Assembly: GCA_022813625.1 (NCBI GenBank)
Contig: JAKLMB010000001.1
Location: 1,240,001 to 1,304,000 of the forward strand
DNA length: 64,000 nt
Source of the DNA: Aaosphaeria pasadenensis
Taxonomy: Eukaryota; Ascomycota; Dothideomycetes; Pleosporales
Direction: 5' to 3'
The notes beneath the pieces were generated by a model that worked only from the letters and a program-made list of their open reading frames with translations, made no database searches and was not told the DNA's origin. Both the position numbers and the translations under genes were made by a program. Shown piece after piece: positions 12,301-22,000 of this stretch. Numbering within the stretch: position 1 is the stretch's first letter; each line of letters opens with the position of its first letter.

Positions 12301-14577
12301 AATTCCCATGCAGCGCTGCGAACTATCCAGAACACCACATCATTTGCTCTCAATCAAACTGGGCATGTTGTGGCTGCGGTATACGAGAACGTCACCGCCC
12401 AGTCCCCCACCCAGACAGCACTGTGGGCGTTGCGCCAAGCTCCTGCCACGATCCAGTACTATCTTACTTACATCTATAGCAGCATTTCAGCAGTAGCCTC
12501 GTGGCTATGGACATCCAAGTCATACAACATCACTTTCAGCCTAGATTCCGGTCGTAACATGACTTCGGCCGTCGCCGACCTAGAGCCTTGGACGGCAGGC
12601 GACCGATCGATAGCGATCATCGCCGGCTACGCCTTCTTTGCCATGATAGGCGCTCTTTACCTCAAACACGGCTCACCTATTAGTACATCGCCACAGGGAC
12701 GGAAGATTGAACAGATCATATCGGACATCCTTCAACAAGCTGGGGGCGTCCTGAAAGTCATTCTTATAATCAGCATAGAGATGCTGGTGTTCCCACTATA
12801 CTGTGGCTTGCTCCTCGACTTCGCACTTCTTCCGCTATTTTCCAATGCAACCTTGTACTCACGATGGCAGTTCGCTCGAGAAGCTCCGTGGACGTCTGGA
12901 TTCGTACATTGGTTCATTGGCACGTGCTATATGTTCCATTTCGCCTTGTTCGTATCCATGTGTCGTAAGATCATGCGAAAGGGCGTTCTTTACTTCATCC
13001 GTGACCCAGATGATCCTACGTTCCATCCTGTCCGAGATGTTCTCGAGCGCAGCGTCACTACTCAGCTTCGCAAAATTGCATTCAGTGCGCTCGTATACGG
13101 TGGGTTGGTTGTGGTCTGTCTAGGAGGTGTCGTCTGGGTCCTCAATCGCACAACCACCGGCGTCCTTCCTATTCAATTCGTGTCTCAAGCACCGTCGATC
13201 GAATTTCCGCTGGATCTGCTCTTCTACAATTTCTTGACACCATTGATCATTAAGGTGTACAAGCCCAGCGATGGATTGCAGACAATCTATCAATGGTGGT
13301 TCAAATCGTGTGCCCGAGTCCTCCGCTTGTCAAACTTTCTCTTCGGCGAGAAAATACGGCTCGAAGAGGGACGTTTGGTAAAACGCCCTTGGCACTATTC
13401 CTTCACAAGCTGGTTTACACGAAAGCCTAGCAAAGGTCAACGACTTGTGCCAGAAGAAACCGGTCCAGATTCCTCCGAAACCGAGTCCGAGACGCCAGAA
13501 GATTTCTCTTTTGAAGGCAGATATGTGCGTGCACCGGCCTCAGATCAAGTTCGTATACCCAAGGGCCAAAGGGTGTTCGTAGATGTCAACCCCGACAATG
13601 AGCGTTTCGACGGAAAGCAAGATGAAGACGGCGTTCATAACTCAGATCTGGTCACGATGGTCTACATCCCACCATGGTTCCGCGTCCGCATTGCCCTCTT
13701 CGTCTTCACGATCTGGATGTTCGCCGCCTTCACTGGGGTTGGAATTACTGTGATACCACTTCTCTTTGGACGCTACCTCTTCTCACTCATCCTCCCATCA
13801 ACGATGGAAATGAACGACATTCATGCCCTATCCCTCGGTATATATACTCTGGGTACTATTGCATACAGCGCTTACCAAGCGTACAAATACGTCTCATCAT
13901 TCACCCAGCCCATCCCATCGCCCTTATCGACTCTAATTACCGTCGCCACGACTGCCTCGAAATTTGGGCTTCGGGTCCTCCGCTTCGGATATGTGTGGCT
14001 TTCATTTTTGCTCGGCTTCCCACTCATGTTCTCCATCCTCCTCGAACTCTATTTCCTCATGCCGCTACACGCCTACCTGGGCCCCAACGAACCCCACGTC
14101 GTCCACATCGTGCAGGATTGGACGCTCGGGTTCCTCTACGCTCGTCTAGCCGCCCGCATCCTCTTCGCAAATCGCACGTCACGGGCCGCACGAGCCTTCC
14201 GTGCCATCGTTTCCGACGGCTACCTCAACCCGAACGCCCGCCTCGCAACGCGCTGCTTCGTCCTTCCCATCGTGGCCATCTTCACAGTTGCCGTGGCAGT
14301 CCCTTCGGTTGTCGCCACCTTCCTCCTGAAAACCGTCTGGGCAGGCGCAGACAAAGACACTCGCGCACAGGTCTTCCGCTTCAGTTTCCCTCTGCTCGGA
14401 CTCCTGTTGGCGAGCGTGTGGATGGGGAGGGAAGGTGCAATGATGCTCATGCGCTGGCAGATGCTAGTCAGAGACGAGGTGTACCTCATTGGGGAGAGAC
14501 TTCATAATTTCGGCGACAGGAAAGCCGCCCCTCCTGCTCCTGCGGCAAATGCTCAGCAGGCGGCTGATACGTCATAG
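9391..14577 (+). CDS. doa10: RING-CH E3 ubiquitin-protein ligase Doa10/Ssm4 (MARCH6/TEB4 family)
   Basis: ER and inner-nuclear-membrane ubiquitin ligase of the ERAD-C pathway; it ubiquitinates proteins with cytosolic or nuclear degrons together with Ubc6/Ubc7-type conjugating enzymes and Cdc48. One uninterrupted frame gives 1728 residues. The N-terminal RING-CH (C4HC3) finger is complete: Cys32, Cys35, Cys49, Cys51, His59, Cys62, Cys75, Cys78. Numerous hydrophobic segments follow (first near residues 110-145, second near 295-315, then many after residue 840), in line with the family's multi-spanning topology. A long acidic, disordered insert (about 330-830) separates the second segment from the main membrane body. 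The C-terminus carries the conserved Doa10 element DEVYLIGERLHNFG (residues 1695-1708, with Asn1706). The ATG lies in a good context (CACCATGGCT). Confidence 0.96.
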   Translation: MASEVEPFAARDPEPSPSVTVPEKSNEDADTCRICRGDGTAEEPLFYPCKCSGSIKFVHQECLMEWLSHSQKKYCELCKTPFRFTKLYHPGMPSQIPTSVFIRRAAIHVLKMLFTWCRGLLVASVWLLMLPYCMRVVWRSLFWLGDGGWVRDLYADAQGEPVIVPPAADPRPTHSISLNMDTVKSAIASAKASNTTVSLPLPDLPDIFKPYSQTLNMSAGEPTVWSLVKHFFFGIPHSTSETRALGSNATTSNVTLSPLGSRNPSLLSEVSFFNWFPSQAANRFTIDVLEGQIITLLVVVAFILIFLIREWVVQQQPVINMVAINEDAAVDRAHGHGQQAVEEHVDHVIEDDADHPDIDDAEEVDNLDGDHAHQTEPDNASHHHNEFDDRDHEGVTDEIDERGPQSVQTTHRSSSRGRDRINATTANDDDDIPERLRRALQADSIDEIAEIINSIPTEGSSRLEEQLQRLSEGHSDDSAIDSRLRRIGNGEASQSLSRQGSDINTESFPERSSSLPKHIGRDTGLDSLGPPTPRRPDMPARNRSFIAAEIRRSMEEANTWSFANVPQPSDEGRHQGLQDQDVPDSWEDEDGYERLPNHGPSGTPPNQKQPSEHSSDSWQQVPVVVVEPESPADGEAGPSHSNVRSSLSDGSAKSLLPLGSDAAVDSHTTGEVQQINTPEDDNANELHQSLNEAAFVEDDVQASEPASDEHLEGHDHNVAADVIPDPAPRVEQPPRRLVDKVLDWLFDGIAPNVQAAEEGGNDEHIVQDLANEAPFVPFAGNIDNEQLDAANLPIQDPEVAAAAAQAGIDVNDQDAIDDAEDLEGIMELIGMQGPLTGLFQNAMFSAVLISATLACAVWFPYLCGKVVLLCMGSPISLFIKFPLQFVATLCDFVVDMAICLGAGAVFWTAQVLGFVGRIFTLGTLPTFLENGIGFVTGPARTVAENAMDRIARLMYESSPFPHPDYFRLSINSHAALRTIQNTTSFALNQTGHVVAAVYENVTAQSPTQTALWALRQAPATIQYYLTYIYSSISAVASWLWTSKSYNITFSLDSGRNMTSAVADLEPWTAGDRSIAIIAGYAFFAMIGALYLKHGSPISTSPQGRKIEQIISDILQQAGGVLKVILIISIEMLVFPLYCGLLLDFALLPLFSNATLYSRWQFAREAPWTSGFVHWFIGTCYMFHFALFVSMCRKIMRKGVLYFIRDPDDPTFHPVRDVLERSVTTQLRKIAFSALVYGGLVVVCLGGVVWVLNRTTTGVLPIQFVSQAPSIEFPLDLLFYNFLTPLIIKVYKPSDGLQTIYQWWFKSCARVLRLSNFLFGEKIRLEEGRLVKRPWHYSFTSWFTRKPSKGQRLVPEETGPDSSETESETPEDFSFEGRYVRAPASDQVRIPKGQRVFVDVNPDNERFDGKQDEDGVHNSDLVTMVYIPPWFRVRIALFVFTIWMFAAFTGVGITVIPLLFGRYLFSLILPSTMEMNDIHALSLGIYTLGTIAYSAYQAYKYVSSFTQPIPSPLSTLITVATTASKFGLRVLRFGYVWLSFLLGFPLMFSILLELYFLMPLHAYLGPNEPHVVHIVQDWTLGFLYARLAARILFANRTSRAARAFRAIVSDGYLNPNARLATRCFVLPIVAIFTVAVAVPSVVATFLLKTVWAGADKDTRAQVFRFSFPLLGLLLASVWMGREGAMMLMRWQMLVRDEVYLIGERLHNFGDRKAAPPAPAANAQQAADTS

Positions 14578-15011
14578 GGATCGTCATTGTTTCACGTTCT
14601 TAAGTACAAGAGGGGACGTCGTTATCTCACGTTATACCTAATAGGGTGCTGTACACAATAGACAATTCTTAACTCAATCATGAATAAGTCAATTCCACGT
14701 GCTTTGTCTCAGTCGATGAATTTGAGTGATGATTTTGATTATGTCGTTTCTCTTCTCTACTCCAATTCACTGAAGTATGTACATATCTTACCTTCCGTCT
14801 TTCGTATCCTCCCATCTTCCCTCCCTCTTCCTCAATGGAACGGAACTGCCAAGAATATAAAACATCAAAAGAACGCCATGAAATGTTGCATTCCTAATAA
14901 ACATGCGAGAAGCCAAAGTTTTCGCTCGTGGCGTTTCCTTCTTTTCTTTTCCTTGTATATAATGAAAACATGTAATGGTACAGAAGGGGTTCCCAGGTTC
15001 GGTGGAGGCGT
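14578..15011. other. Convergent intergenic spacer
   Basis: Lies between the stop codons of doa10 (plus) and the mL60 gene (minus), so it should hold two 3' untranslated regions. No gene or clear repeat seen. Confidence 0.6.
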
Positions 15012-15632
15012 TTAGAAACCGGGAGGATTGAGGCGCTGGCTGACTCTTGTCCATTTTGGCACTTCTGTGAAAGGTAGGCTGGTTAGCCATTGTTCCGAAT
15101 ACTTGCAAATACATATCGACCCCACACACAAAGCAAGCAGTAGAAAAGAGCCCTCGAAAGAACCAGTCCCTCGAACCACCACCCCAGCGTGCGCTGGAAA
15201 CAGAAAAGCGGAATCGGAAACTTACTATGAATCCCCTTCCTGTACCTCTTGACCTTGCGGTCGAAGACGGTGTACTTGTCCTTCGCCAGCATCTCCTGCT
15301 CGGTCGGCATCTCCTGCTTCCACCTGTCGACCCTCTTCATCGACTGTCCGATGCGCGCGAGCGCCGAGTCGAGCGTCGAGACCACAGCGTCGACTTTCCG
15401 GAGGCGCTCGCGATGGCGGTACTTTTGGTGGCGGGAGAGGCGCCAGGGGATTTTCCTGTTCGGGGGGTGAGCCAATTGTTTGAATTTGGTTTGAAGAGTG
15501 AGGGTCTGGGGGAAATGGTGATGTGGATGCGGGGAGAGAGGGTTTCTATCTGGCGATTGGGGCGAGATTCGGGGTTACGAACCAGAGGAGACCTCCGGAG
15601 AGGGGGTTTGTGAGGCGGAATGGACCGAACAT
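15012..15632 (-). CDS. mrpl31: Mitochondrial large ribosomal subunit protein MRPL31 (mL60)
   Basis: Structural protein of the fungal mitochondrial ribosome. Three exons (15632-15583, 15455-15226, 15064-15012) give 110 residues with phases that close exactly. Exon 1 encodes MFGPFRLTNPLSGGLLW, exon 2 begins KIPWRLSRHQKYRHRERLR, and exon 3 ends KWTRVSQRLNPPGF; these are the conserved N- and C-terminal blocks of the fungal mL60 family. The protein is basic and small, as expected. The first intron uses the less common donor GTTCGT. The gene is head to head with trs20, the start codons being separated by 354 bp, so a shared promoter region is likely. Confidence 0.92.
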
Positions 15633-15986
15633 GGCGGGTGTGTGAGGCTGTTCGGAGGTTTGGGTTGATTGATAGATGGGGAGGAATTGAAGGCGTGAGG
15701 TTCTATGAAAGTTTGTGCGTTGGCCAATGGGAGCGTTGCTTGGCGGGATCTCCAGGGTCGCTGATTGCGGAGCTCTGGCTTTAGCTGCGGTCGTATCAAG
15801 AGACGTCGAGGGACAAACAAACAGTACAGGAAAGGTCAGGCACAGCTTGGAGATTGGTGCGGGAGCGGCGCACGACATAAAAATTCCGCGGGTCTCGACA
15901 TCTGAATACTCTCTCATATAACGAAACACAAACGTCGGTTCCAACTGCAACGTCACAGAACGATTGACCGACTACTTCCCCCCAAA
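15633..15986. promoter_or_regulatory. Short shared promoter region of mrpl31 and trs20
   Basis: The 354-bp gap between two divergent ATGs contains no gene. Its role as a bidirectional promoter is inferred from geometry; I did not identify specific factor sites. Confidence 0.5.
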
Positions 15987-16538
15987 ATGTCGTACACATT
16001 TACCATACTCTCCCCGACGGACAACCCGCTCTTCACCCACGAGTTCGGCACTTCGAGAAGCGGCGGCGACGGCGTAGCACGCTTCACGACCTCCGAGCGC
16101 GCACTGAATCCCTTCATCATCCACTCCGCCCTCGACATCGTAGAAGAGGTCCAATGGGGCCCCAGCACCTCCTCCGGCTCCGCGCCAATGTACCTGAAGC
16201 ACATCGACAAGTACCAACATAACTATATATCGTGTTGGATCACGGGCGCCAACGTACGATTCCTATTACTCACGAGGCCGAGGGACGAGGCGCTAGGGTT
16301 GGGCGGAGGAGGCGGGAGTAGGGGCAGTCTGGCGGGTGGGAGGGGCGCGTTGGGTGGAAACGTGTATAACCCTACGGCGCCGGCGACCGAGGAGGCGGTC
16401 AAGAACTTCTTCGTCGATGTGTATGAGGCGTGGCTCAAGACGGTCATGAATCCGTTCTTCTCGGTGGCGAATGGAGACGTGGTGAAGAGCCCGGTTTTCA
16501 GGCAGAGGGTCGCGGCTGCAGCGAAGAAGTACTTGTGA
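15987..16538 (+). CDS. trs20: TRAPP complex subunit Trs20/TRAPPC2 (sedlin)
   Basis: Core subunit of the TRAPP tethering complexes, guanine-nucleotide exchange assemblies for Ypt/Rab GTPases in ER-to-Golgi and autophagy traffic. A single exon encodes 183 residues. The sedlin fold pattern is clear: an N-terminal beta strand MSYTFTILSPTDNPLFTHEF, the segment FIIHSALDIVEE, a middle ending MYLKHIDKYQHNYISCWITG, and the C-terminal helix around EEAVKNFFVDVYEAWLKTVM. The protein is longer than the usual ~140 residues because of a glycine-rich insert at about residues 101-125 (GLGGGGGSRGSLAGG), seen within an otherwise conserved loop. The start is preceded by CCAAA at -5 to -1. Confidence 0.93.
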   Translation: MSYTFTILSPTDNPLFTHEFGTSRSGGDGVARFTTSERALNPFIIHSALDIVEEVQWGPSTSSGSAPMYLKHIDKYQHNYISCWITGANVRFLLLTRPRDEALGLGGGGGSRGSLAGGRGALGGNVYNPTAPATEEAVKNFFVDVYEAWLKTVMNPFFSVANGDVVKSPVFRQRVAAAAKKYL

Positions 16539-17345
16539 ATTTGAGGAAGAGATATGGAGAAGTAATTTTGTTAATGATACCAATCACGGATTGAAGATAC
16601 GGAAAGCCTGTAAGGGCTATGGTCTGGGGCTCGTCCGCTCGTCCGCGTGCATAAACGATGTAATGACTGCTGGAAGAACAAGCAGACTGAAGGAAAGCGA
16701 AGACGAGCGTTATGTATCAGTGTGGAGGGAACTAGACCTTCTCTCTTCAAGATACTATCAATTGCTTGGTTCTTGTCTGCCTCGATTGGACTTGGGACGT
16801 ACAAGCACGAGTCAATAAAGTGAAGGATACAGGTGTAACGTATCTACCACTTGCAGTCATGAATGCATATGCAGTGCGTGCCTCAAGGCAATTTATACAA
16901 TAGATATATAAGAACAAGCTAGAATAAATCACATGAAAAATTCGCAAATCTTAACCAGTTACAATTGCACAGCAACGTCAGACTAGAAACATCGCAATAC
17001 AACTTTCGCCCTGACTTCAAGGTTCTGTGCTCCTTCTCGCTCGGTCTACAGGAAAACACTTCAACAAAATACACCTATGAAAGAATTTGTAAACATGGCT
17101 TCTCTACTCTTACCTCGAAGTCATTTCATCTCACTTTCACCTTCACCTTCACCATAAGCTAGACATGATGAAGGACCGAATTCAGTTCACCATCCTTCTC
17201 GTCCTCACTGATCTTCGCTGGTAATTTCACTTCACCTTCACTCCGAGCGACCCATCCAGGATGAGATATAAATACTTGACTCCAGGACTTTTCCATCGCA
17301 ACACAAATCCCGCGAACCTCGACACCACGGTTTCAATATCTCACG
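16539..17345. promoter_or_regulatory. Intergenic upstream of the SIM-motif protein gene; contains TTCACC repeats
   Basis: Both neighbours are on plus, so this 0.8-kb interval holds the trs20 3' end and the promoter of the gene at 17346. It contains short TTCACC tandem repeats (17131-17155 and again near 17228-17240). No coding potential recognised. Confidence 0.5.
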
Positions 17346-19068
17346 ATGGATACCAACACCGTCTCAGCTGATCTGCCTGCTACTTTCAATGAACTGAAGG
17401 CGCGACAGAAGCGAGAGATCGAACAGCTCACCTCGAAGCACAGCGCCGAAGCCTTGGATCTGCACAGCAGGCATCGTGAGGAGTCTGTCGCTTTCACTAA
17501 CAAGAAAGCAGCAGAGGCGGCACTCCTTTTCAAGGCAGCTCCGGCACCAGCTAAGAAACTATCTGGCGCAACAACCAGAATCAATTCCTCGCCAAAGAAA
17601 CCTATCCAGTTCACTTCGACTGAGCTCATGTTCAAGGTTCCGGTTGCTACTCGTGATAAGTTCGCGAAAGGACGAGATGTTTGTATTCCAGAGGGCACTG
17701 AAGTCATCGACCTTGTGAGTGATGATGATGACGACGACATCCTTGAAGCTACCACAGGCTCAGCAGGTGGTCCTGTCATCGGCCCAGGACGCACGTTGAG
17801 CTCGGTGGAGTTCCTATCGCAAATCGCAACAGGAATTAACGGAATCCCGAGCACCAAGAACGAACCCGATTCACCATCAACAGGAGCATCTTGCGAGCTC
17901 TTGAAAGCGGCAAATACAAAAGATAAGGGTACACCCATCACCACTGGCAGGGTGGACAGCAAGTTCTCAACCCCTACACCGTCAACTCCTCCCAAAGCCC
18001 GTTCACCTGGAAAAAAGGTGATCACGCCAGATAAACGAACACAGATTCCACACAACCAATTCCGCAACTTTCAATTCGATCGGTCCAGCATTGTGAAGAG
18101 CCCAACCAAGTACGCTCATGGACTCCGATCGGCACTTGAGCAGCCGGCTCAAGTAGCTCAAATGTTCAAAGAATCTCCTGTCGGCGAGAAACACTTCCAA
18201 CAGGGACCCGACGTAAAGCAGACAGTAACTCAAAAGATACAAGACACCAAGGGCTTTTCGGCGTCAAGGACCCTGAAAGCAAATCCTCAGAAACGTCAGT
18301 CGCAGAGAGTTGCTCCGATGACTCCTCCTCCGGCACTCTCCCTGAGTGGCTATCCTCTCACGCCTCCAACTTCGGGATCCGGAGCGTCTTTTACACCAGG
18401 CATCAAGACATCAACTTCATCTGTCACGTCTCGTGCCCGAAAGAACGCACTAGTCTCACCAACTCAGGTATCCCCTACCGCATCCAAGGGCAACAAAAGA
18501 AAGACCATCGATCTCAGCGACTCGGAAGTTGAATCATCCAAACTAGCTAACAGCAAGCTTTCGCCAAAGTCGCCTCGCGGAAAACCTACAGTACAAGTTC
18601 GATCCGCATTGTTGCCTACACCTCCGCAAACACCTCTACTTGAGCTTCACGGCTCCTCTCCGCCGAAGAGCTTTGTTTCTTCCAGTGCGGCGCTTAGGGA
18701 GAAGCGCCAGTCCCATCTCAAAGCGAGAGAGCAGATCAAGATCATGGCAGATGGAAAGGATTCAATCACAGAGAGGTAAGATCGTCTACATCGTCAATTA
18801 AGATAGCAATGAGCTGACCAATAGCAACATCAGATTGCGCAATATGAGCGTTACACCGTGTCCTACCACCTCAGCGTCTGAGGACAGCGAGGACGCAGTC
18901 CACGACGAGAATAGCTGGGTGAAAGAGCGTCAGCGTGGCGACCGTCATGTAGCGAAGCATGCGCGTCGCCGATATTTGGTCGAAAGCTCCAGCGAACTGA
19001 GCTCTGAGAGTGAGGCTGGTCGCGAGGCGTACGAGGTTGTAGATGGAGTGATCGTCGCTAAGAAGTAA
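17346..19068 (+). CDS. Unrecognised disordered protein with SUMO-interacting-type motifs
   Basis: Two exons (17346-18775 and 18825-19068) give 557 residues; the intron is 49 nt. Two in-frame acceptors nine bases apart (AG at 18823-18824 and at 18832-18833) would both keep the frame, giving proteins that differ by three residues. No catalytic domain is recognised. A short N-terminal coiled-coil-like helix (residues about 11-60, LKARQKREIEQLTSKH) precedes a long Ser/Thr/Pro-rich, basic region with many SP/TP sites. The sequence EVIDLVSDDDDDD (residues 119-131) matches the hydrophobic-core-plus-acidic-tail pattern of a SUMO-interacting motif, and TIDLSDSE (387-394) is a second, weaker one. A nuclear role in SUMO-dependent assembly is inference. 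Specific to filamentous fungi as far as I can tell. Confidence 0.78.
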
Positions 19069-22000
19069 GGACATGCTCGGAGGAAATGATGCAATGATGA
19101 TCTTGAACGAAAAAGCAAAGCATGGTAAAGGATGAAGCTGCTGTTCTAGGTGGCGATTGTGGTTGAGGAGAGAGACTGGAGGAATTCGCTGTAGCTCTAC
19201 AGGTTGTGGCGTTGCAGAGCATCTTGACGCATGCTTTGGGTGTGGATCTTGGTCTCAGCTTGACGTTGAAAACGCAACCACGTTCAGTTTCTACGCAATG
19301 GGTTTCGCTCTCTCTTAGGAAATTCGAGTTGCAAACTTAGGTTCGGATTATTCGAATCGTACAGCTATTGCATCGATCACAAATTATGGCGAAGTTTCAT
19401 TTTGGCAACGTTTGCCAACGAGAAAGCTCCACTTGAATTTTGAATTTTAGATCAACCTTCAAACAATAAAAAAACTTTACTCAACCCCAATACACGTAAA
19501 AGCAGACCACAAAGCAGATTCAACATATTCATACATCACTACAAGCCCATAGAAAAACGTTCGACAAATTTTCTCTACTGTGCGGATCGTAAAATGTCAC
19601 TCAAAGGACGATAACGCCGGGCATCCTCAGGAATACGAGGTGACCAACACCTGGTTCAACCTGACTGAATTGTAACATAACGGACATCAAAGACCAAGCA
19701 CCAGAGATAGAAAGATCATTTAGATACGTGATGGTATGGGACGTATATTAGATTTACGACTACTGCTACAGAACTCCTTGCCACTCCGTTGAACCTTCGC
19801 CACTGCCCTTCACGAGCAGCGAGCTCACTGCCTGTGAGCAAGGCACACATGTTACAATTTGTCAAGGCCTACCAGCAAGTCTCAATAGACTTAAATATAC
19901 ACCAGTTTACTCAATCCTGATATCTCCATGTGACAAAAGACCAGTTGTAGGAGCCTCAAGCACTCCAAGTGTATGTGCAATTTGACCAAGCCGCAACACC
20001 CTGACGTCCTTCACGTATTCGTAGGAGCCAAAGTCCGAAGTTATCATATGTTTTCACAGAGACCACAGGAGGTTCGATAAGCGAAGGGCAACGTAGGAGA
20101 CGGGAGCAGGTGGTACGTTTGTATACGGCGTCACTGGAAGTTTAGCAAACACCTAGAAGGCGTTGATTCTTCAATCTGGAAACGACTGGCAAGCTCATGG
20201 ACGAGGACTTACCTGCCACCATGAACGCTACGAGAGAGGGTAAGTGAAATACTGATGGGTTTTTGTTGGACAACGCATTCTTGTCGTCGGAGAAGAGAGC
20301 GGTGCGGTATGGCAATGATTTCGATGGAACGACGCTCGAAACGACGATGGGGACAAGCTAAACTGCTGGGAATCATGATGAGTGCCAGGAGGAAACCACA
20401 CTTCCCTCACGCTGGCCGTATCTGACCGGCCCGTAGTTTGCAGAAGTTTCCCATCGATGGCGAGTCTGTACATGCGATTGAGGTAGGTAGATGAGGGTCT
20501 GTCCCTCGTTCACGATATCATCTCTATACAATCACCAAGATGTATAGAACAGGTGGAGCCGCACTCAAAGCGCGAAGACCCGCAAGTTGAAGTTGAAGCT
20601 TAGGCCATAGTATCCCATGAGACACATCAGACAGGGCACTCTGTTGCACTCTGTCCAGGCCAGGGCAGACAGGCAGGCATTGTCTCGCTGGGATACGACG
20701 ACCCTAGACACGACGAGAAACTCGAGCAACGAAGATGCCAAAAAGTGGACGAGATCCAAACAGCAAGGGATACATGGGAAACACGATATGGCCTACAATC
20801 CGGGGACTGCGAAGAAGCCCATTGTTTGCTCCTCACAGACGTGTCTTCATCACTATTACCAATGCCACCCTCCCCTGCCCCTCTCCTATCTACCTCGCAA
20901 CAGACTGGAACCGGCATCACGAGCATGGAATCTGATCCGGGTTTACCATCATCTCCAAACTTACAACAAACTTAGCCGTTACGACCGATACAAGCAAGCT
21001 ACAGCCTGTCAAGCATGACTTGAACAACAGACGTGCGGCGGCCTACCTAGGGGGGAGAGAAAGTCTGAATGATCGGCCCCCAAAATCGCTGCGCGGTCCC
21101 CTGCAAAGAAATGAACCAAAGCGTAACGTACATAGGAGTTACTCAAGCAGGTCAATGCCGATCGAAACTGCCATTCGAGCCAGACCTTTGCTCCCACCAT
21201 CCATCCATCTAATCCATGGGAATCCAAACAATCAAGGCACGAAGCAAGCTCAGAAAAAGCACAAAGCGCCACAAAGCACTCTCTACCCACCCTGATCCGT
21301 TCGGAGGGGGCGATTCTTCTCCTCGAGTTAGGTAGGTAGGTAAGTAATCTGTACTGTAGGCACTTGACCAGTATTTCTCCACCTGTGGATAAACCTTTTT
21401 ACCTGGGGAACCCCGGGAAGTATGGCAAACTGCCAACCGCCAGCTCATCTATCTTGTCTCCGTGCCGTTATTTTTCGCGATTGCGAACGCGTGCCCGCTT
21501 CACTTTCCGGCACGCCAGGGAACCCACGGGTTGTAGGCTATAGGCTTACATTTGCTCTAAGGCTTGGTTTACAATTTTTTACCTCATGGTGCGTCGTAAT
21601 CCAATCAGTGACCATCCAAGCGACAATGTAACTATCTATCATAGGAATCATCAGCTCATACCATCTGATTTGGGCAGCAATACGTGGCGCCCGCGCTCTC
21701 TCTCTCGTGGTGTCGAAACGTTCGTTTTACGCATGGGTGGCTGGTGTTTTGATAGTGACAGGGCAGGCGGACTCGCGACGTGGGCGTCGTCGCAGATCCG
21801 TAGACCTGTGCGATAATAGGGTAAGGACTATCCGCAGTTGGTGGACCGGGGAAATCAAATCCCTTTCCCTTTGCCTGTGCGCCGTGTGTGTCTGTGTGCG
21901 TGCCCCGATTGTGCAAATGCTATTGAGGGCCTTGATTTTTCTCATCTAGTGGAGAATCCCGTCAATCACATCTCCGTCTATGTAAGGCATGTGTAAGCAG

